Below, in pieces: positions 1 through 11,984 of a DNA stretch of 64,000 nt (positions are counted from its first letter, which is position 1; each line of letters opens with the position of its first letter). The stretch covers positions 1 through 64,000 of the forward strand of contig CANLCC010000009.1 of assembly GCA_947488815.1 (NCBI GenBank), given 5' to 3'. The notes beneath the pieces were generated by a model. That model saw nothing but the letters and a program-made list of their open reading frames with translations. It made no database searches and had not been told where the DNA came from. This stretch comes from CAIQIA01 sp945861105. GTDB lineage: Bacteria > Cyanobacteriota > Cyanobacteriia > PCC-6307 > Cyanobiaceae. The position numbers and the translations under genes are program-made.

Positions 1-340
1 CGGTGGTAGTCAACTCGGGCATCACCTCATCGACCGCAATGGCGATGTTCTGGCTGACGGTCAGCCAGGGCAGGAGCGAATAGTTCTGGAACACCACCAT
101 CTTGTCGGGACCCGGCCGACGCACCGTCTCGCCAGCGAGCAGCACCGGGCCATCAGTGGGAGGGTCGAGGCCCGCAATCATGTTCAGCAGGGTGCTCTTG
201 CCGCAGCCCGAGTGACCGATCAACGAGATGAATTCACCCTTGCGGATTTCGAGGTCAATGCCCCGGAGGGCCGGGTAGTGACCACCCCCGCTGAGCGGGA
301 AGTCCTTGGTCACATCCTGAACAGAAACGAGGGAGGTCAT
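1..340 (-). CDS. nrtC: Nitrate ABC transporter ATP-binding subunit, NrtC/NrtD type (partial, 3' part outside window)
   Basis: The ATG at 340 opens a frame that runs off the left edge; 113 codons are visible. It is an ABC ATPase: a Walker A motif GHSGCGKST lies near residues 38-46, and a Q-loop FQNYSLLPW near residue 85 is of the kind found in the NrtC/NrtD/SsuB/TauB group. It would sit on the cytoplasmic face and power import through NrtB. It is the distal gene of a minus-strand run nrtA-nrtB-small ORF-ATPase. In cyanobacteria NrtC follows NrtB and usually carries a fused NrtA-like domain, which cannot be tested here; NrtD is the alternative. Confidence 0.85.
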   Translation of the reverse strand, partial: MTSLVSVQDVTKDFPLSGGGHYPALRGIDLEIRKGEFISLIGHSGCGKSTLLNMIAGLDPPTDGPVLLAGETVRRPGPDKMVVFQNYSLLPWLTVSQNIAIAVDEVMPELTTT

Positions 341-344
341 GGGA

Positions 345-512
345 TCAGAGCGAGGGACGACAGAACCACCAGAAAGTGAGCAGCATCGAGAGCATCAACA
401 GACAGCGCCCCACCAGAAAACGAATGACATTGGCTGGCTTGAAGAGGCGTTGCTCAAAGGCAGACAGCCAATCGGAGAAGTGCTGAAACGGTTGGAGAAA
501 ATTGGTGACCAT
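345..512 (-). CDS. Small membrane protein (55 aa) inside the nrt operon
   Basis: Between nrtB and the ATPase gene an ATG at 512 opens a 55-residue frame ending in TGA at 345-347. It starts 6 bp after the nrtB stop and ends 4 bp before the ATPase start, so it fills the gap exactly. The N-terminal half is amphipathic and rich in Phe, Trp and Gln; residues about 30-51 form one hydrophobic segment (RFLVGRCLLMLSMLLTFWWF) followed by a short CRPSL tail. No Shine-Dalgarno is visible, which is common in this genome. I do not recognise a family. The tight packing suggests a translated partner or modulator of the transporter; that role is inference. Confidence 0.55.
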   Translation of the reverse strand: MVTNFLQPFQHFSDWLSAFEQRLFKPANVIRFLVGRCLLMLSMLLTFWWFCRPSL

Positions 513-518
513 GACACG

Positions 519-1334
519 TCAGCGGGCAATGCGGGTCTGCAGCCAGGCCATCAGTCGGTCAAGTAACAGACCGATGGCACCGATCCAGATCACACCCAGC
601 ACAATGTCGGAGACATAGCCGTTCTGGTTGGCGTCCCAAATGAAGAAACCGATGCCGGGGGTGCCGGGCATCACGATCTCGGCGGCGATGATGGCCAACC
701 AGGCGAGACCGATGGAAATGCGCAGACCGGTGAAAATGTAAGGCAGGGCTGATGGAATCAGAATCTTGGTGAAGAAGCGCCGTTGCGACATCTGCAGCAC
801 CAAGGCCACATTGCGATAATCCTGGGGGATCTGTCGCACACCCTCCGCCGTGTTGATCAGAATCGGCCAGATCGAAGTGATGAAGATCACAAAGATGGCC
901 GCCGGCTGGTTCTGCTGGAAAAGCACCAGGGCAATCGGCACCCAGGCCAGGGGCGCGATCATCCGCAAAAACTGAAACAGTGGGTCAAAAGCACGGTTCA
1001 GGTTCTGACTGAGACCGACGGCGATGCCGACCCCGATTCCCACGATGGCCGCAAGGCTGTAACCGAGGGCCACCCGAGAGAGGCTGCTCATGGTGTGCAG
1101 AAACAGCCCCTTGTCGAGACCGCCACGATCAAAGAACGGGTACAGCAGCAGATCACGGGTGCGCTCCTCAGTCCAGAGGCTGAGGGGACCCGAGAGCTTG
1201 GTGAGCCCAAGGCTGGCGCTGAGCTGCCAGAAGAGGAGGAACCCACCGATGCCAAGGAGTGGCAGAATGATGGACCGGCGGTTTGCTTTCCACCACTGGC
1301 TGAGGCTGGAAGGCTGAAACTTGGAGTTGGTCAT
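519..1334 (-). CDS. nrtB: Nitrate ABC transporter permease NrtB
   Basis: 271 residues, a normal length for a binding-protein-dependent permease. A cytoplasmic N-terminus is followed by about six hydrophobic segments beginning near residue 23. The EAA-like loop that contacts the ATPase lies in the second half (around VALVLQMSQRRFFTKILIPSALP). It forms the membrane channel for nitrate or nitrite import, receiving substrate from NrtA. It lies 49 bp downstream of nrtA and 6 bp upstream of the small ORF, so co-transcription is likely. Assignment to nitrate rather than bicarbonate follows from the NrtA neighbour. Confidence 0.9.
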   Translation of the reverse strand: MTNSKFQPSSLSQWWKANRRSIILPLLGIGGFLLFWQLSASLGLTKLSGPLSLWTEERTRDLLLYPFFDRGGLDKGLFLHTMSSLSRVALGYSLAAIVGIGVGIAVGLSQNLNRAFDPLFQFLRMIAPLAWVPIALVLFQQNQPAAIFVIFITSIWPILINTAEGVRQIPQDYRNVALVLQMSQRRFFTKILIPSALPYIFTGLRISIGLAWLAIIAAEIVMPGTPGIGFFIWDANQNGYVSDIVLGVIWIGAIGLLLDRLMAWLQTRIAR

Positions 1335-1383
1335 GGTTCAGGGAGGAAAAGCCAAGCGGAAGGTTGAGGTGTGAGGATCAGGG

Positions 1384-2721
1384 TCAGCGTTTGATCTTCA
1401 GGCTGTTGAGATAAGCCTGGGGATCGGCGGGGTCGTAGACGACGCCATCAAAGAAGACTTCGCGGCCACGGCTTGAGCCGGTGGGGATGTCCTTGCTGGG
1501 AACCCCCACCTCCTTCGCCGCCTGGCGCCAGAGGTCCTCCCGGGTGACGCGGTCGTTGATCGCCTGGGCCTGGGCCAGGGAATCGACAACGCCGGGATAG
1601 AACTTCCAACGCAACGATTCGACCAGGAACCAGAGGGTGAGGCTCTTGTAGGGGTACGAGATCACACCGCGGTCACTGGACCAGTACAGGGGCCCCATGC
1701 GCGGATCCTTGACCACCTGATCCTTGCTGCCGAGCGCATACTCACCCCGCAGGCTCTTCTCCAGCACCGGCACCGGCACGTTGTACCACTTGCGGGAGCC
1801 CAGAATCTTCGCGGCCTCGGTCTTGTTGTCGGGCTGATCCAGCCAGCGCTGGGCTTCGATCAGTCCCTTGAGCAATGCGACGGCGGCTTTGGGGTTGGCG
1901 TCCACCCAGTCCTTGCGGACGGCGAGGTACTCCTCGGGGTGTGCCTTCCAGATCTGGGCTGTGGTGGCAGCCAGGTAGCCGAGCTTGTCGTTGCTGATTC
2001 GACTCGGCCAGGGATCCCCTGTGGAGAAGGCCTCCATCGTTCCGGTCTTCATGCCCTGGAGCGTCTCGGGGGCAGGCACCGTGAGCAGCTCAACATCGCG
2101 GTCGGGGTTGACTCCACCCGCAGCGAGCCAGTAGCGGATCCAGATGTCCTGGTTGGCCTTGGGGAAGGTGTAAGCCGCCCTGAAGCGTCGCCCTTCCTTC
2201 TTCTGGAATGTCGTGAAGAAGCCCGGCGAACTGGCCTTGAGATCAGCCGAGAGATTGCCGTCGCGGACACCGTTGGCCGCCGCGATGCCATTGCCCTGGC
2301 TCATCAGCATCGCCAGAATCACCATCGGCACCTTCTTGCCGTTGGTGAGGGCCCCTTCGCTGATCATCTGGGGCATGGGCAACTGCCACTGACCGCCATC
2401 AATGCCGCCACCGGCACTGCCCAGCACGACATTGTCACGCGCCGCCGACCAGCTGGATTGCTTGCTGAGCTTCACATCCAGGCCATGGCGGGCGAAGAAG
2501 CCCTTCTCGACTCCCACCACCAATGGCGCGGCTTCAAGAATCGGCACAAAGCCAAGACTGATGCTCTTGGTTTCGAGACCGGCATCGGCTCGCACCACCG
2601 GCGCTGAAAGCGAAGATCCTGTGCCGGTGCGGTCTGGAGGATTGCCCAGACAGGCCGTGAGCAGCATCAGTGATGCAAGCGAACCGGAGACGGCGCTGAG
2701 GCGGCGACGGAACAGCGTCAT
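1384..2721 (-). CDS. nrtA: Nitrate/nitrite-binding lipoprotein NrtA
   Basis: 445 residues from the ATG at 2721; the frame is open further upstream, but this start gives a proper lipoprotein signal (RRR, hydrophobic core, lipobox LTAC with Cys24). The mature protein is the high-affinity nitrate-binding component anchored outside the cytoplasmic membrane. GIDGGQWQLPMP, FSTGDPWP and a C-terminus of the type FDGVVYDPADPQAYL match NrtA; as I recall, the bicarbonate paralogue CmpA has a different GIDG segment. It is first in the minus-strand nrt operon. NtcA control is usual for this operon, but I found no clean GTA-N8-TAC upstream. Confidence 0.92.
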   Translation of the reverse strand: MTLFRRRLSAVSGSLASLMLLTACLGNPPDRTGTGSSLSAPVVRADAGLETKSISLGFVPILEAAPLVVGVEKGFFARHGLDVKLSKQSSWSAARDNVVLGSAGGGIDGGQWQLPMPQMISEGALTNGKKVPMVILAMLMSQGNGIAAANGVRDGNLSADLKASSPGFFTTFQKKEGRRFRAAYTFPKANQDIWIRYWLAAGGVNPDRDVELLTVPAPETLQGMKTGTMEAFSTGDPWPSRISNDKLGYLAATTAQIWKAHPEEYLAVRKDWVDANPKAAVALLKGLIEAQRWLDQPDNKTEAAKILGSRKWYNVPVPVLEKSLRGEYALGSKDQVVKDPRMGPLYWSSDRGVISYPYKSLTLWFLVESLRWKFYPGVVDSLAQAQAINDRVTREDLWRQAAKEVGVPSKDIPTGSSRGREVFFDGVVYDPADPQAYLNSLKIKR

Positions 2722-2727
2722 GGTCAG

Positions 2728-2765
2728 TTGGCAAGGGAATTTGGCAGGGAAATTGGCAGGGGTGA
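2728..2765. repeat. Three imperfect 12-13 bp tandem repeats just upstream of nrtA
   Basis: On the plus strand three consecutive units start at 2728, 2741 and 2753, each built on TTGGCA(A)GGGAAT with small changes. They occupy the nrtA leader from 7 bp before its start codon, where a ribosome-binding or regulatory site would be. They could be a protein-binding repeat or slippage in the leader. No family is recognised. Confidence 0.5.
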
Positions 2766-3041
2766 CCCCCAGGAGCGAACTGCAGAGCCGCAGAACTCCA
2801 TGCCACCGACCTGTCAGCCAGGGCGGTGGCAATGGAGCTGGATTGTGCAATCTGTGCTGATGACGTCTTCGGCTCTGGAGGAGCCTGCTGAAGCCTCAGT
2901 GCCGCAGGGGTAGATGAACTGTAGTGAGACAGAAATCTGGGCTGGGGACCTGCCGCAGGCAACGCTTGTGATCCCGACGATCAGAGCAACTGATGGGAAA
3001 TCGACCTAATGTCGCGCCAGTGCCCCTAAGCAGTTTCTGGC
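2766..3041. promoter_or_regulatory. Divergent intergenic region between nrtA and the DUF6671-like gene
   Basis: This gap must hold the nrtA promoter (minus) and that of the gene at 3042 (plus). On the plus strand TAATGT at 3007-3012 is a plausible -10 box about 30 bp before the start codon. On the minus strand I see no perfect NtcA palindrome (GTA-N8-TAC); only half-site-like TAC words occur around 2910-2925. No RNA gene or small ORF could be supported. Confidence 0.35.
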
Positions 3042-3795
3042 ATGTTTCAGGGACGGTGCATTGCCCTGGCCAGCCGCCACGGCAAAGACAAGGTGCTGGC
3101 CCGACCCCTGCAAGCCGGGCTGGGCCTCACGCTGCAGCTGGCGACAGCGTTCGACACCGACAGCCTCGGCACCTTCAGCGGTGAACGCGAACGCCCCGCC
3201 GATGCGGCCACCACCTGCCGCCGCAAGGCCGAAGCCGCCATGGCCGAACTCGACCTGGACCTCGGGATCGCCAGCGAGGGCAGCTTCGGCCCCCACCCCG
3301 CCGTGCCCCTGCTGGCGGTGGGCCACGAATGGCTCACCCTGGTGGATACCCGCCAGGGGTTGGTGGTGTGCGAACAGCTGGCCCACACCGCCACCAATTT
3401 CAGCCAGCGCCGGGCGGCCAGCATCGCTGATCTGGACAGCTGGTTACGGCAGGTGGGCTTCCCGCACCATGGCTTGATCGTGAGCACCGAGGCGCTGGCG
3501 CTGGCCATCGAACAGGCATTGCCCCATGCCGACGACGGCCTGGCGCTGGTGGAGACCGACATGCGTGCCCACCTCAACCCCACCCGCATGGCCAGCCTCC
3601 GCCGCCTGGCCTTCCGGCTGGTGCGGCGGCTGCGCAGCACCTGTCCGGCCTGCGGAGCCCCGGGCTGGGGGCTGGTCGCCACGGTGGCGGGGCTGCCGTG
3701 CGACTGGTGCGGCACCCCCACAGAACTGGTGGCCCACGAACGGCACGGGTGCGTGGCCTGCGACCACGTGCTGCAGCAACCCCGCCGCGATGGAC

Positions 3796-6783
<2,988 letters not shown>

Positions 6784-6821
6784 CCGGGGGTCGTCGGTGG
6801 TGTGGAAGTGTAGGCCGGGCG

Positions 6822-8510
6822 TCAGGCGACCCGGCGGCCCAGCAGGCTGGCGGCGAACTCCCGGGCCTCGCCGCTGTCGCCACCGGCCAGTTCCGCCAGC
6901 TCGGCCTCCCGGGCGCGGGTGTCCCGCAGGGCGGACACCTGCGAACGGGTGACGCCGTCTTCGACGCTCTTGCTGACGCGGAAGTGATGGTCGGCGGCGG
7001 CGGCCACCAGCGGCTGATGGGTCACGCAGAACACCTGGCGGCTGGCGGCCAGGCGCCGGAGCAACCGCGCCATGGTGCCGCTCACCCGGCCGCTGACGCC
7101 GCTGTCGATCTCGTCGAACAGCAACGTCACATGGGGATCGGCGGCGGCCAGGCAGGTCTTGAGAGCCAGCAGAAAACGGCTCATCTCACCACCGGAGGCC
7201 ACCTCGGCGAGGGGGGCCAGGGGTTGACCGGGGTTGGCTGAGAACAGAAAGGCCACCGCATCGGCTCCGTCCTCCGCAGGATCTGCGGGTTCGACCGCCA
7301 CGGCGAAGCGCACGTTGGCCAGGCCCATGGGCCGCAGGGCCTCCATCAGCTGGTGCTCCAGGGTTGCCGCCGAGCGACGCCGCTGGTCACTCAGCAGGCC
7401 CTGGCAGCGGTCACGGTCGGCCCTCGCCTCGGCCTCGGCCTGCTGCAACCGTTCGAGGGAAGCCGCGGAACCCCCCGGCTCGAGCTCCAGCCGCAGCCGG
7501 TCGCGGAGTTCGATCAACCCCGCCAGATCCAGGCCATGGCGCCGCTCGAGGGTTCGTAAGGCGGCGAGGCGCTCTTGCACCGCCGCCAGGCTGGCCGGAT
7601 CGCTCTCCAGGGCAGCGCCGTAGCGCTCCAGGGCCCGCACCAGGGTCTCAAGACCGGCCTGGGCGTCAACCAGCTCCTCCAGCCGAGGGGTGAGGCCGCC
7701 GTCCAGCTGGGCCATCTGCTGCAGCTCATGGCTGCAGGCGGCCAGGTGATCCAGGGCCGACGGCACCCCCTCGGCCCCGTCGACCAGCCGGCCGATCAGC
7801 AGGGCCAGACCCTCCTGGAGGCGCACGCCATGGGCGGCGCGGTCCTGTTCCCCCTGCAGCCGCTCACGCTCGTGGGGATCCTGCAGGTCGGCGGCCTCCA
7901 GGTCCTGCAGCAACTGGTCCTGGCGTTCACGGTCGCGGCGACGCTCCTGCTCCTGCTCCCGGGCCTGCTGCAGGGCGGCGGCGGCCTGGCGCCAGCGGCG
8001 GAAGGCCGCCCGCGCCGCCTCGACGGTGGCCAGCCCTTCCTCACCGGCGCAGCGATCCAGCCAGCGGCGCTGCTGACCGGGGCGGGCCAGCTGCTGGGTC
8101 TGCCCCTGGACGGTGAGGTCGATCAGCAGCGGTCGCAGGTCCTGCACCTGGGCACGGCCGAGGGCGACACCGTTGAGCCGGTGGCGGCTGCTGAGGCGCC
8201 CCTCCTGCTGACGCCAGTCGCGGCTCAGCACCAGCTCGTCGTCGTCGGCCTCCAGCTCCTGGGCGGCGAGCCAGGCGGCCACCGGCGGCGTGAGGGTGAA
8301 GCTGGCCTCGATGCGGCCCCTGTCACTGCCGGCCCGCAGCAGACGGGCCCCCTGGGCCCCCTGGGCGCCGCCGGTGAGGGCATCGAGGGCATCGAGCAGC
8401 AGCGACTTGCCGGCACCCGTCTCGCCGGTGAAGACACTGAAGCCATCGGCAAAGGTGAGTTCCAGCCGTTCGGCCAGGGCGATGTTCTCCAACCGCAGGG
8501 CGGTGAGCAC
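6822..8510 (-). CDS. recN: DNA repair protein RecN
   Basis: 562 residues, typical of RecN, an SMC-like ATPase that acts in double-strand-break repair with RecA. The N-terminus carries a Walker A FTGETGAGKS (about residues 28-37), a long Gln/Arg/Glu-rich coiled-coil centre follows, and the C-terminus has ASGGEMSRF (ABC signature) and LLFDEIDSGVSG (Walker B). It lies immediately upstream of uvrA on the same strand and may be co-transcribed, a repair pair. No consensus LexA site was found in the 58 bp between recN and amt. Confidence 0.95.
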   Translation of the reverse strand: MLTALRLENIALAERLELTFADGFSVFTGETGAGKSLLLDALDALTGGAQGAQGARLLRAGSDRGRIEASFTLTPPVAAWLAAQELEADDDELVLSRDWRQQEGRLSSRHRLNGVALGRAQVQDLRPLLIDLTVQGQTQQLARPGQQRRWLDRCAGEEGLATVEAARAAFRRWRQAAAALQQAREQEQERRRDRERQDQLLQDLEAADLQDPHERERLQGEQDRAAHGVRLQEGLALLIGRLVDGAEGVPSALDHLAACSHELQQMAQLDGGLTPRLEELVDAQAGLETLVRALERYGAALESDPASLAAVQERLAALRTLERRHGLDLAGLIELRDRLRLELEPGGSAASLERLQQAEAEARADRDRCQGLLSDQRRRSAATLEHQLMEALRPMGLANVRFAVAVEPADPAEDGADAVAFLFSANPGQPLAPLAEVASGGEMSRFLLALKTCLAAADPHVTLLFDEIDSGVSGRVSGTMARLLRRLAASRQVFCVTHQPLVAAAADHHFRVSKSVEDGVTRSQVSALRDTRAREAELAELAGGDSGEAREFAASLLGRRVA

Positions 8511-8568
8511 GGCAGCGGCCCGGGATCAACCCGACCGTAGCGAGTCCGGCCTTGGTTCCCAAGGGGGT

Positions 8569-9795
8569 TCAGCCGGTGAATTCGTCGTTGTAGGCCTCCT
8601 CGCCGTGGGCGTTCACGTCCAGACCCTGCCGCTCTTCATCGGGACGCACCCGCAGGGGCTCGACAAGGGCCACCAGCCGCAGCACCGCATAGGTGCCCAC
8701 CACCACCCACAGCGCCGTGAAGGCAGCGGCCTGCAGCTGGATCCACAATTGCCCGGCTCCGCCGTGCATGGCGCCGGTGAGCAGCACGCCGAGCAGGCCG
8801 GCCAGGCCGTGGATGGGCAGCACATCCAGGCTGTCGTCGAGGCGCAGGCGCCCCTTCAGCTGCAGGGCCTGGCTGCAGACCAGGGCGGCGATGGCCCCGA
8901 TGGCCAGGGCCTGCATCGGGCTCACGAAGCCGGCGGCGGGGGTGATCGCCACCAGGCCGGCCACCGCTCCGGTGGCGACGCCGACGGCGGTGGGTTTACC
9001 CCGTTGGTGGGTGTCGATCAGCATCCACACCAGGGCGGCGGCGGCTCCGGCGCTGTTGGTGGTGAGGCAGGCGAGGCTCGCGAGGTTGCCGGCCACCAGC
9101 CCACTGCCGCCGTTGAACCCCAACCAGCCGAACCAGAGCAGACCGGCCCCCAGCACGATGAACGGCACGTTGTGGGGCGGGGCGATCTGGGCAGGATGGC
9201 CGCGACGGGGACCGACCACCATCGCCGCCACCGCCGCCGCCAGGCCGGAGGCCATCTCGACGGGGTAACCACCGGCGAAATCAAGGGCGCCAAGGCCGCC
9301 CGAGGTGCCGAGGAACCCCCCGGGGGCCCAGATCATGTGGGCCAGGGGCACATAGATGACGAGGCTCCAGAGCAGCACGAACAGCATCCAGGCCCTGAAG
9401 GCCATGCGCTCGACCACGGCACCGGAGATGAGGGCGGGGGTGATGACGGCGAAGGTGAGCTGGAACAGGGCCACGGCCCCGTGGCCGGGTCCACCGTCAC
9501 TGACCGGCACCGACCAGTTCCCCAGCCCGGCCCAGCCCAGGCCACCGATGAAGGGCGCCAGGGGCCCGTGGCCGGGGGAAAAGGCCAGGCTGTAACCCGC
9601 CACGACCCAGACGACGCTCACGAGCGCCAGCGAGCCGAAGCTCATCATCAGGGTGTTGAGCACATTCCGTCCCCGCACGAACCCGGCGTAGAACAGCGCC
9701 AGGGCCGGGGTCATCAGCAGCACCAGGGCAGCACTGATCAGCACGAAGCCGTTGTTGGCACTGCCCACCGAAGGCACGGCGGCAAGGGTGAGCAT
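8569..9795 (-). CDS. amt: Ammonium transporter Amt
   Basis: 408 residues with about eleven hydrophobic segments, as in the Amt/MEP/Rh family. Signatures include FYAGFVRGRNVLNT near residue 38 and DFAGGYPVEMASGLAA in the middle (the usual DFAGG-VHM motif with YPVE replacing VVH). It is an integral membrane trimer that imports ammonium. The start at 9795 lies about 50 bp from a perfect NtcA palindrome (9846-9859), consistent with induction under nitrogen limitation. The ABC1-family gene diverges from it. Confidence 0.93.
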   Translation of the reverse strand: MLTLAAVPSVGSANNGFVLISAALVLLMTPALALFYAGFVRGRNVLNTLMMSFGSLALVSVVWVVAGYSLAFSPGHGPLAPFIGGLGWAGLGNWSVPVSDGGPGHGAVALFQLTFAVITPALISGAVVERMAFRAWMLFVLLWSLVIYVPLAHMIWAPGGFLGTSGGLGALDFAGGYPVEMASGLAAAVAAMVVGPRRGHPAQIAPPHNVPFIVLGAGLLWFGWLGFNGGSGLVAGNLASLACLTTNSAGAAAALVWMLIDTHQRGKPTAVGVATGAVAGLVAITPAAGFVSPMQALAIGAIAALVCSQALQLKGRLRLDDSLDVLPIHGLAGLLGVLLTGAMHGGAGQLWIQLQAAAFTALWVVVGTYAVLRLVALVEPLRVRPDEERQGLDVNAHGEEAYNDEFTG

Positions 9796-9845
9796 GGGTC
9801 GTCAGGACGGTGCCGCCACGCTCCCCAACAACACCGGCTCTTTAT

Positions 9846-9859
9846 GTAGCAGTCACTAC
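9846..9859. promoter_or_regulatory. NtcA-binding site, perfect GTA-N8-TAC
   Basis: The sequence GTAGCAGTCACTAC fits the NtcA consensus with the exact 8-bp spacer. It sits about 50 bp upstream of amt and 112 bp upstream of the divergent ABC1-family gene. Amt genes are known NtcA targets. The -10 element expected about 22 bp on the amt side is not convincing; the assignment rests on the palindrome and the target gene. Confidence 0.7.
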
Positions 9860-9971
9860 CAAAAGCTGGTCATATGGTCTGATCCGATACAAAAAGACCG
9901 CCACGGCCCGCCGCTGGCCGGGCCTACCGTGGGAGCCCTTTTCCGCCCTCGCCCGCGCCGCTGTCCCTCCC

Positions 9972-11978
9972 ATGCCGCCAACCACCGTCGAAGCCAGCCT
10001 GGCCGCCATGCGGGCCACCGTGCTCGGCGATGCCGACGGGGGCCCGGCTGATGGGAACCCGGTGGTCCCGACGACAGAAGAGCGTTACAGCATCGGCGAT
10101 TTCATCGAAGCCGCCGGCCTGCTGAGCTACGACCCGGGCGCGATCACACGCATCTACGCGGGCCATCCGCAGCGGCTGCTGCGGCGCCTCTGGCAGACCC
10201 TGGTGCCGATCGGCCTCTATCTCCTGGCCGTGGCCAGCGATCGCCTCAGCGGTGCCCTGCGCCGTCCCGAACGGGCCAGGGCCAGGGCCAGGGAGTGCGC
10301 CGCGCTCCTGGCCGACCTCGGCCCGGCCTTCATCAAGGCCGGTCAGGCGCTGTCGACCCGCCCCGACATCGTCCCCCCCGTGCTGCTCGAGGAGCTGGCA
10401 CGGCTGCAGGATCAACTGCCGGCCTTCCCCAGCGATCTGGCGATGGCCTGCATCGAAGAGGACCTGGGGGCACCGCTGGCCGAGCTCTACGGCCAGCTCG
10501 ATGCCGAACCGATCTCGGCGGCTTCCCTGGGCCAGGTGTACCGCGGCATCCTCCCCGACGGCAGGCCGGTGGCGGTGAAGGTGCAACGGCCCGGCCTGCG
10601 CGAGCAGATCACCCTTGACCTCTACATCGTCCGCAACGTCGCCGCCTGGCTGATGGCCAACATCGGCCTGATCCGCAGCGATCTGGTGGCGCTGATCGAT
10701 GAACTGGGCAAACGGGTCTTCGAAGAAATGGATTATTTCAACGAAGCCTCCAATGCCGAACGCTTCGCCGCCCTGCATGCCCACAATCCACGCATCGCGG
10801 TGCCGGCCATCCACCGATCCCACACCAGCCGGCGGGTGTTGACGATGGAATGGATCGATGGGGTCAAGCTGACGCGCCTGGAGGCGGTCAAGGCCCTGGG
10901 TGTCGACCCCGAAGAGCTGGTTGAGGTGGGGGTGAACTGCAGCCTGCAGCAACTGCTGGAACACGGCTTTTTCCATGCCGATCCCCACCCCGGCAACCTG
11001 CTGGCCCTGGCCGACGGGCGGCTGGCCTATCTGGATTTCGGCATGATGAGCGAGGTGGCGCGCGAATCACGCAACGGCCTCATTCGCGCTGTTGTGCACC
11101 TCGTCAATCGCGATTTCGACAAACTCTCCAAAGATTTCGTCACCCTTGGCTTCCTCAGCGAGGAGGTCGATCTTCGGCCGATCGTCCCCGCCTTCGAGAC
11201 CGTCTTCAGCCAGGCCCTGGAAGCAGGGGTGAGCCGCATGGACTTCAAGGCCGTCACCGATGATCTCTCGGGGGTCATGTACCGCTTTCCCTTTCGGGTG
11301 CCGCCTTATTACGCCCTGATCATCCGTTCGCTGATCACCCTCGAAGGCATCGCCCTCAGCGTCGACCGCGACTTCAAGATTCTGGGAGCCGCCTACCCCT
11401 ACTTCGCCCGCCGGCTGCTGGAAGACAACGACCCCGACCTGCGCCGTTCCCTGCGGGAGATGCTGTTCGACGGAGACCATTTCCGCTGGAGCCGCCTGGA
11501 GAACCTGGTGCTCAGCGCCGCCAACCAGCAGCAGCTCGACCTCGAACAGCTGCTGGATCAAACCATCGACTTTCTCTTCTCGCCTGGCGGTGGCCTGCTG
11601 CGCAGCCAGCTCGTGGAGGCTGCCGTGGAACGGGTGGACGCCGCCGGCTGGCGGTTGCTGCAGACCCTGGGCCGCCAGTTGCCACGCCAATTGCGCCCAC
11701 CTGGCCTGCAACGGCCCCTGCGGCCGGCCGGCGGCCGGGATCCGCTGCTCGATCTGGAGCCCGTGCGCGAACTGCTGCGGATCCTGCGACAGCTGCCGGG
11801 GTTCGAAGTCGGTCTGCTCACCAGGCGTCTGCCCCGGCTGCTGCGGGAACCTGACCTGCGCCGCATGGGGATCGACCTGGCCCGGGGGCTGGCGGAGCGG
11901 GGGGTGGTGCGCCTGGTGCGCGACGTGATGGTCGAGCCCGACCTGCGTCGGGAACTGGATATTGCCCAGGCGGCGTAA
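9972..11978 (+). CDS. ABC1/UbiB-family atypical kinase
   Basis: 668 residues from the ATG at 9972; the open frame begins at 9810, but those codons cross the promoter region. Signatures in order are the family-specific AFIKAGQALSTRPD (KxGQ loop), ASLGQVYRG (alanine-rich nucleotide loop), VAVKVQRPG (ATP-binding Lys), HADPHPGNLL (catalytic loop) and YLDFGMM (metal-binding DFG). Cyanobacteria have several such proteins, linked to quinone or tocopherol metabolism and plastoglobule-like functions; which one this is cannot be told. A long Arg/Leu-rich C-terminal part follows the kinase domain. It ends 6 bp before the DUF1400 gene. Confidence 0.9.
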   Translation: MPPTTVEASLAAMRATVLGDADGGPADGNPVVPTTEERYSIGDFIEAAGLLSYDPGAITRIYAGHPQRLLRRLWQTLVPIGLYLLAVASDRLSGALRRPERARARARECAALLADLGPAFIKAGQALSTRPDIVPPVLLEELARLQDQLPAFPSDLAMACIEEDLGAPLAELYGQLDAEPISAASLGQVYRGILPDGRPVAVKVQRPGLREQITLDLYIVRNVAAWLMANIGLIRSDLVALIDELGKRVFEEMDYFNEASNAERFAALHAHNPRIAVPAIHRSHTSRRVLTMEWIDGVKLTRLEAVKALGVDPEELVEVGVNCSLQQLLEHGFFHADPHPGNLLALADGRLAYLDFGMMSEVARESRNGLIRAVVHLVNRDFDKLSKDFVTLGFLSEEVDLRPIVPAFETVFSQALEAGVSRMDFKAVTDDLSGVMYRFPFRVPPYYALIIRSLITLEGIALSVDRDFKILGAAYPYFARRLLEDNDPDLRRSLREMLFDGDHFRWSRLENLVLSAANQQQLDLEQLLDQTIDFLFSPGGGLLRSQLVEAAVERVDAAGWRLLQTLGRQLPRQLRPPGLQRPLRPAGGRDPLLDLEPVRELLRILRQLPGFEVGLLTRRLPRLLREPDLRRMGIDLARGLAERGVVRLVRDVMVEPDLRRELDIAQAA

Positions 11979-11984
11979 ATTGCC

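Noticed and set aside
8511..8568. Possible LexA site at recN
   Set aside because: No GTAC-N4-GTWC word occurs in the gap.
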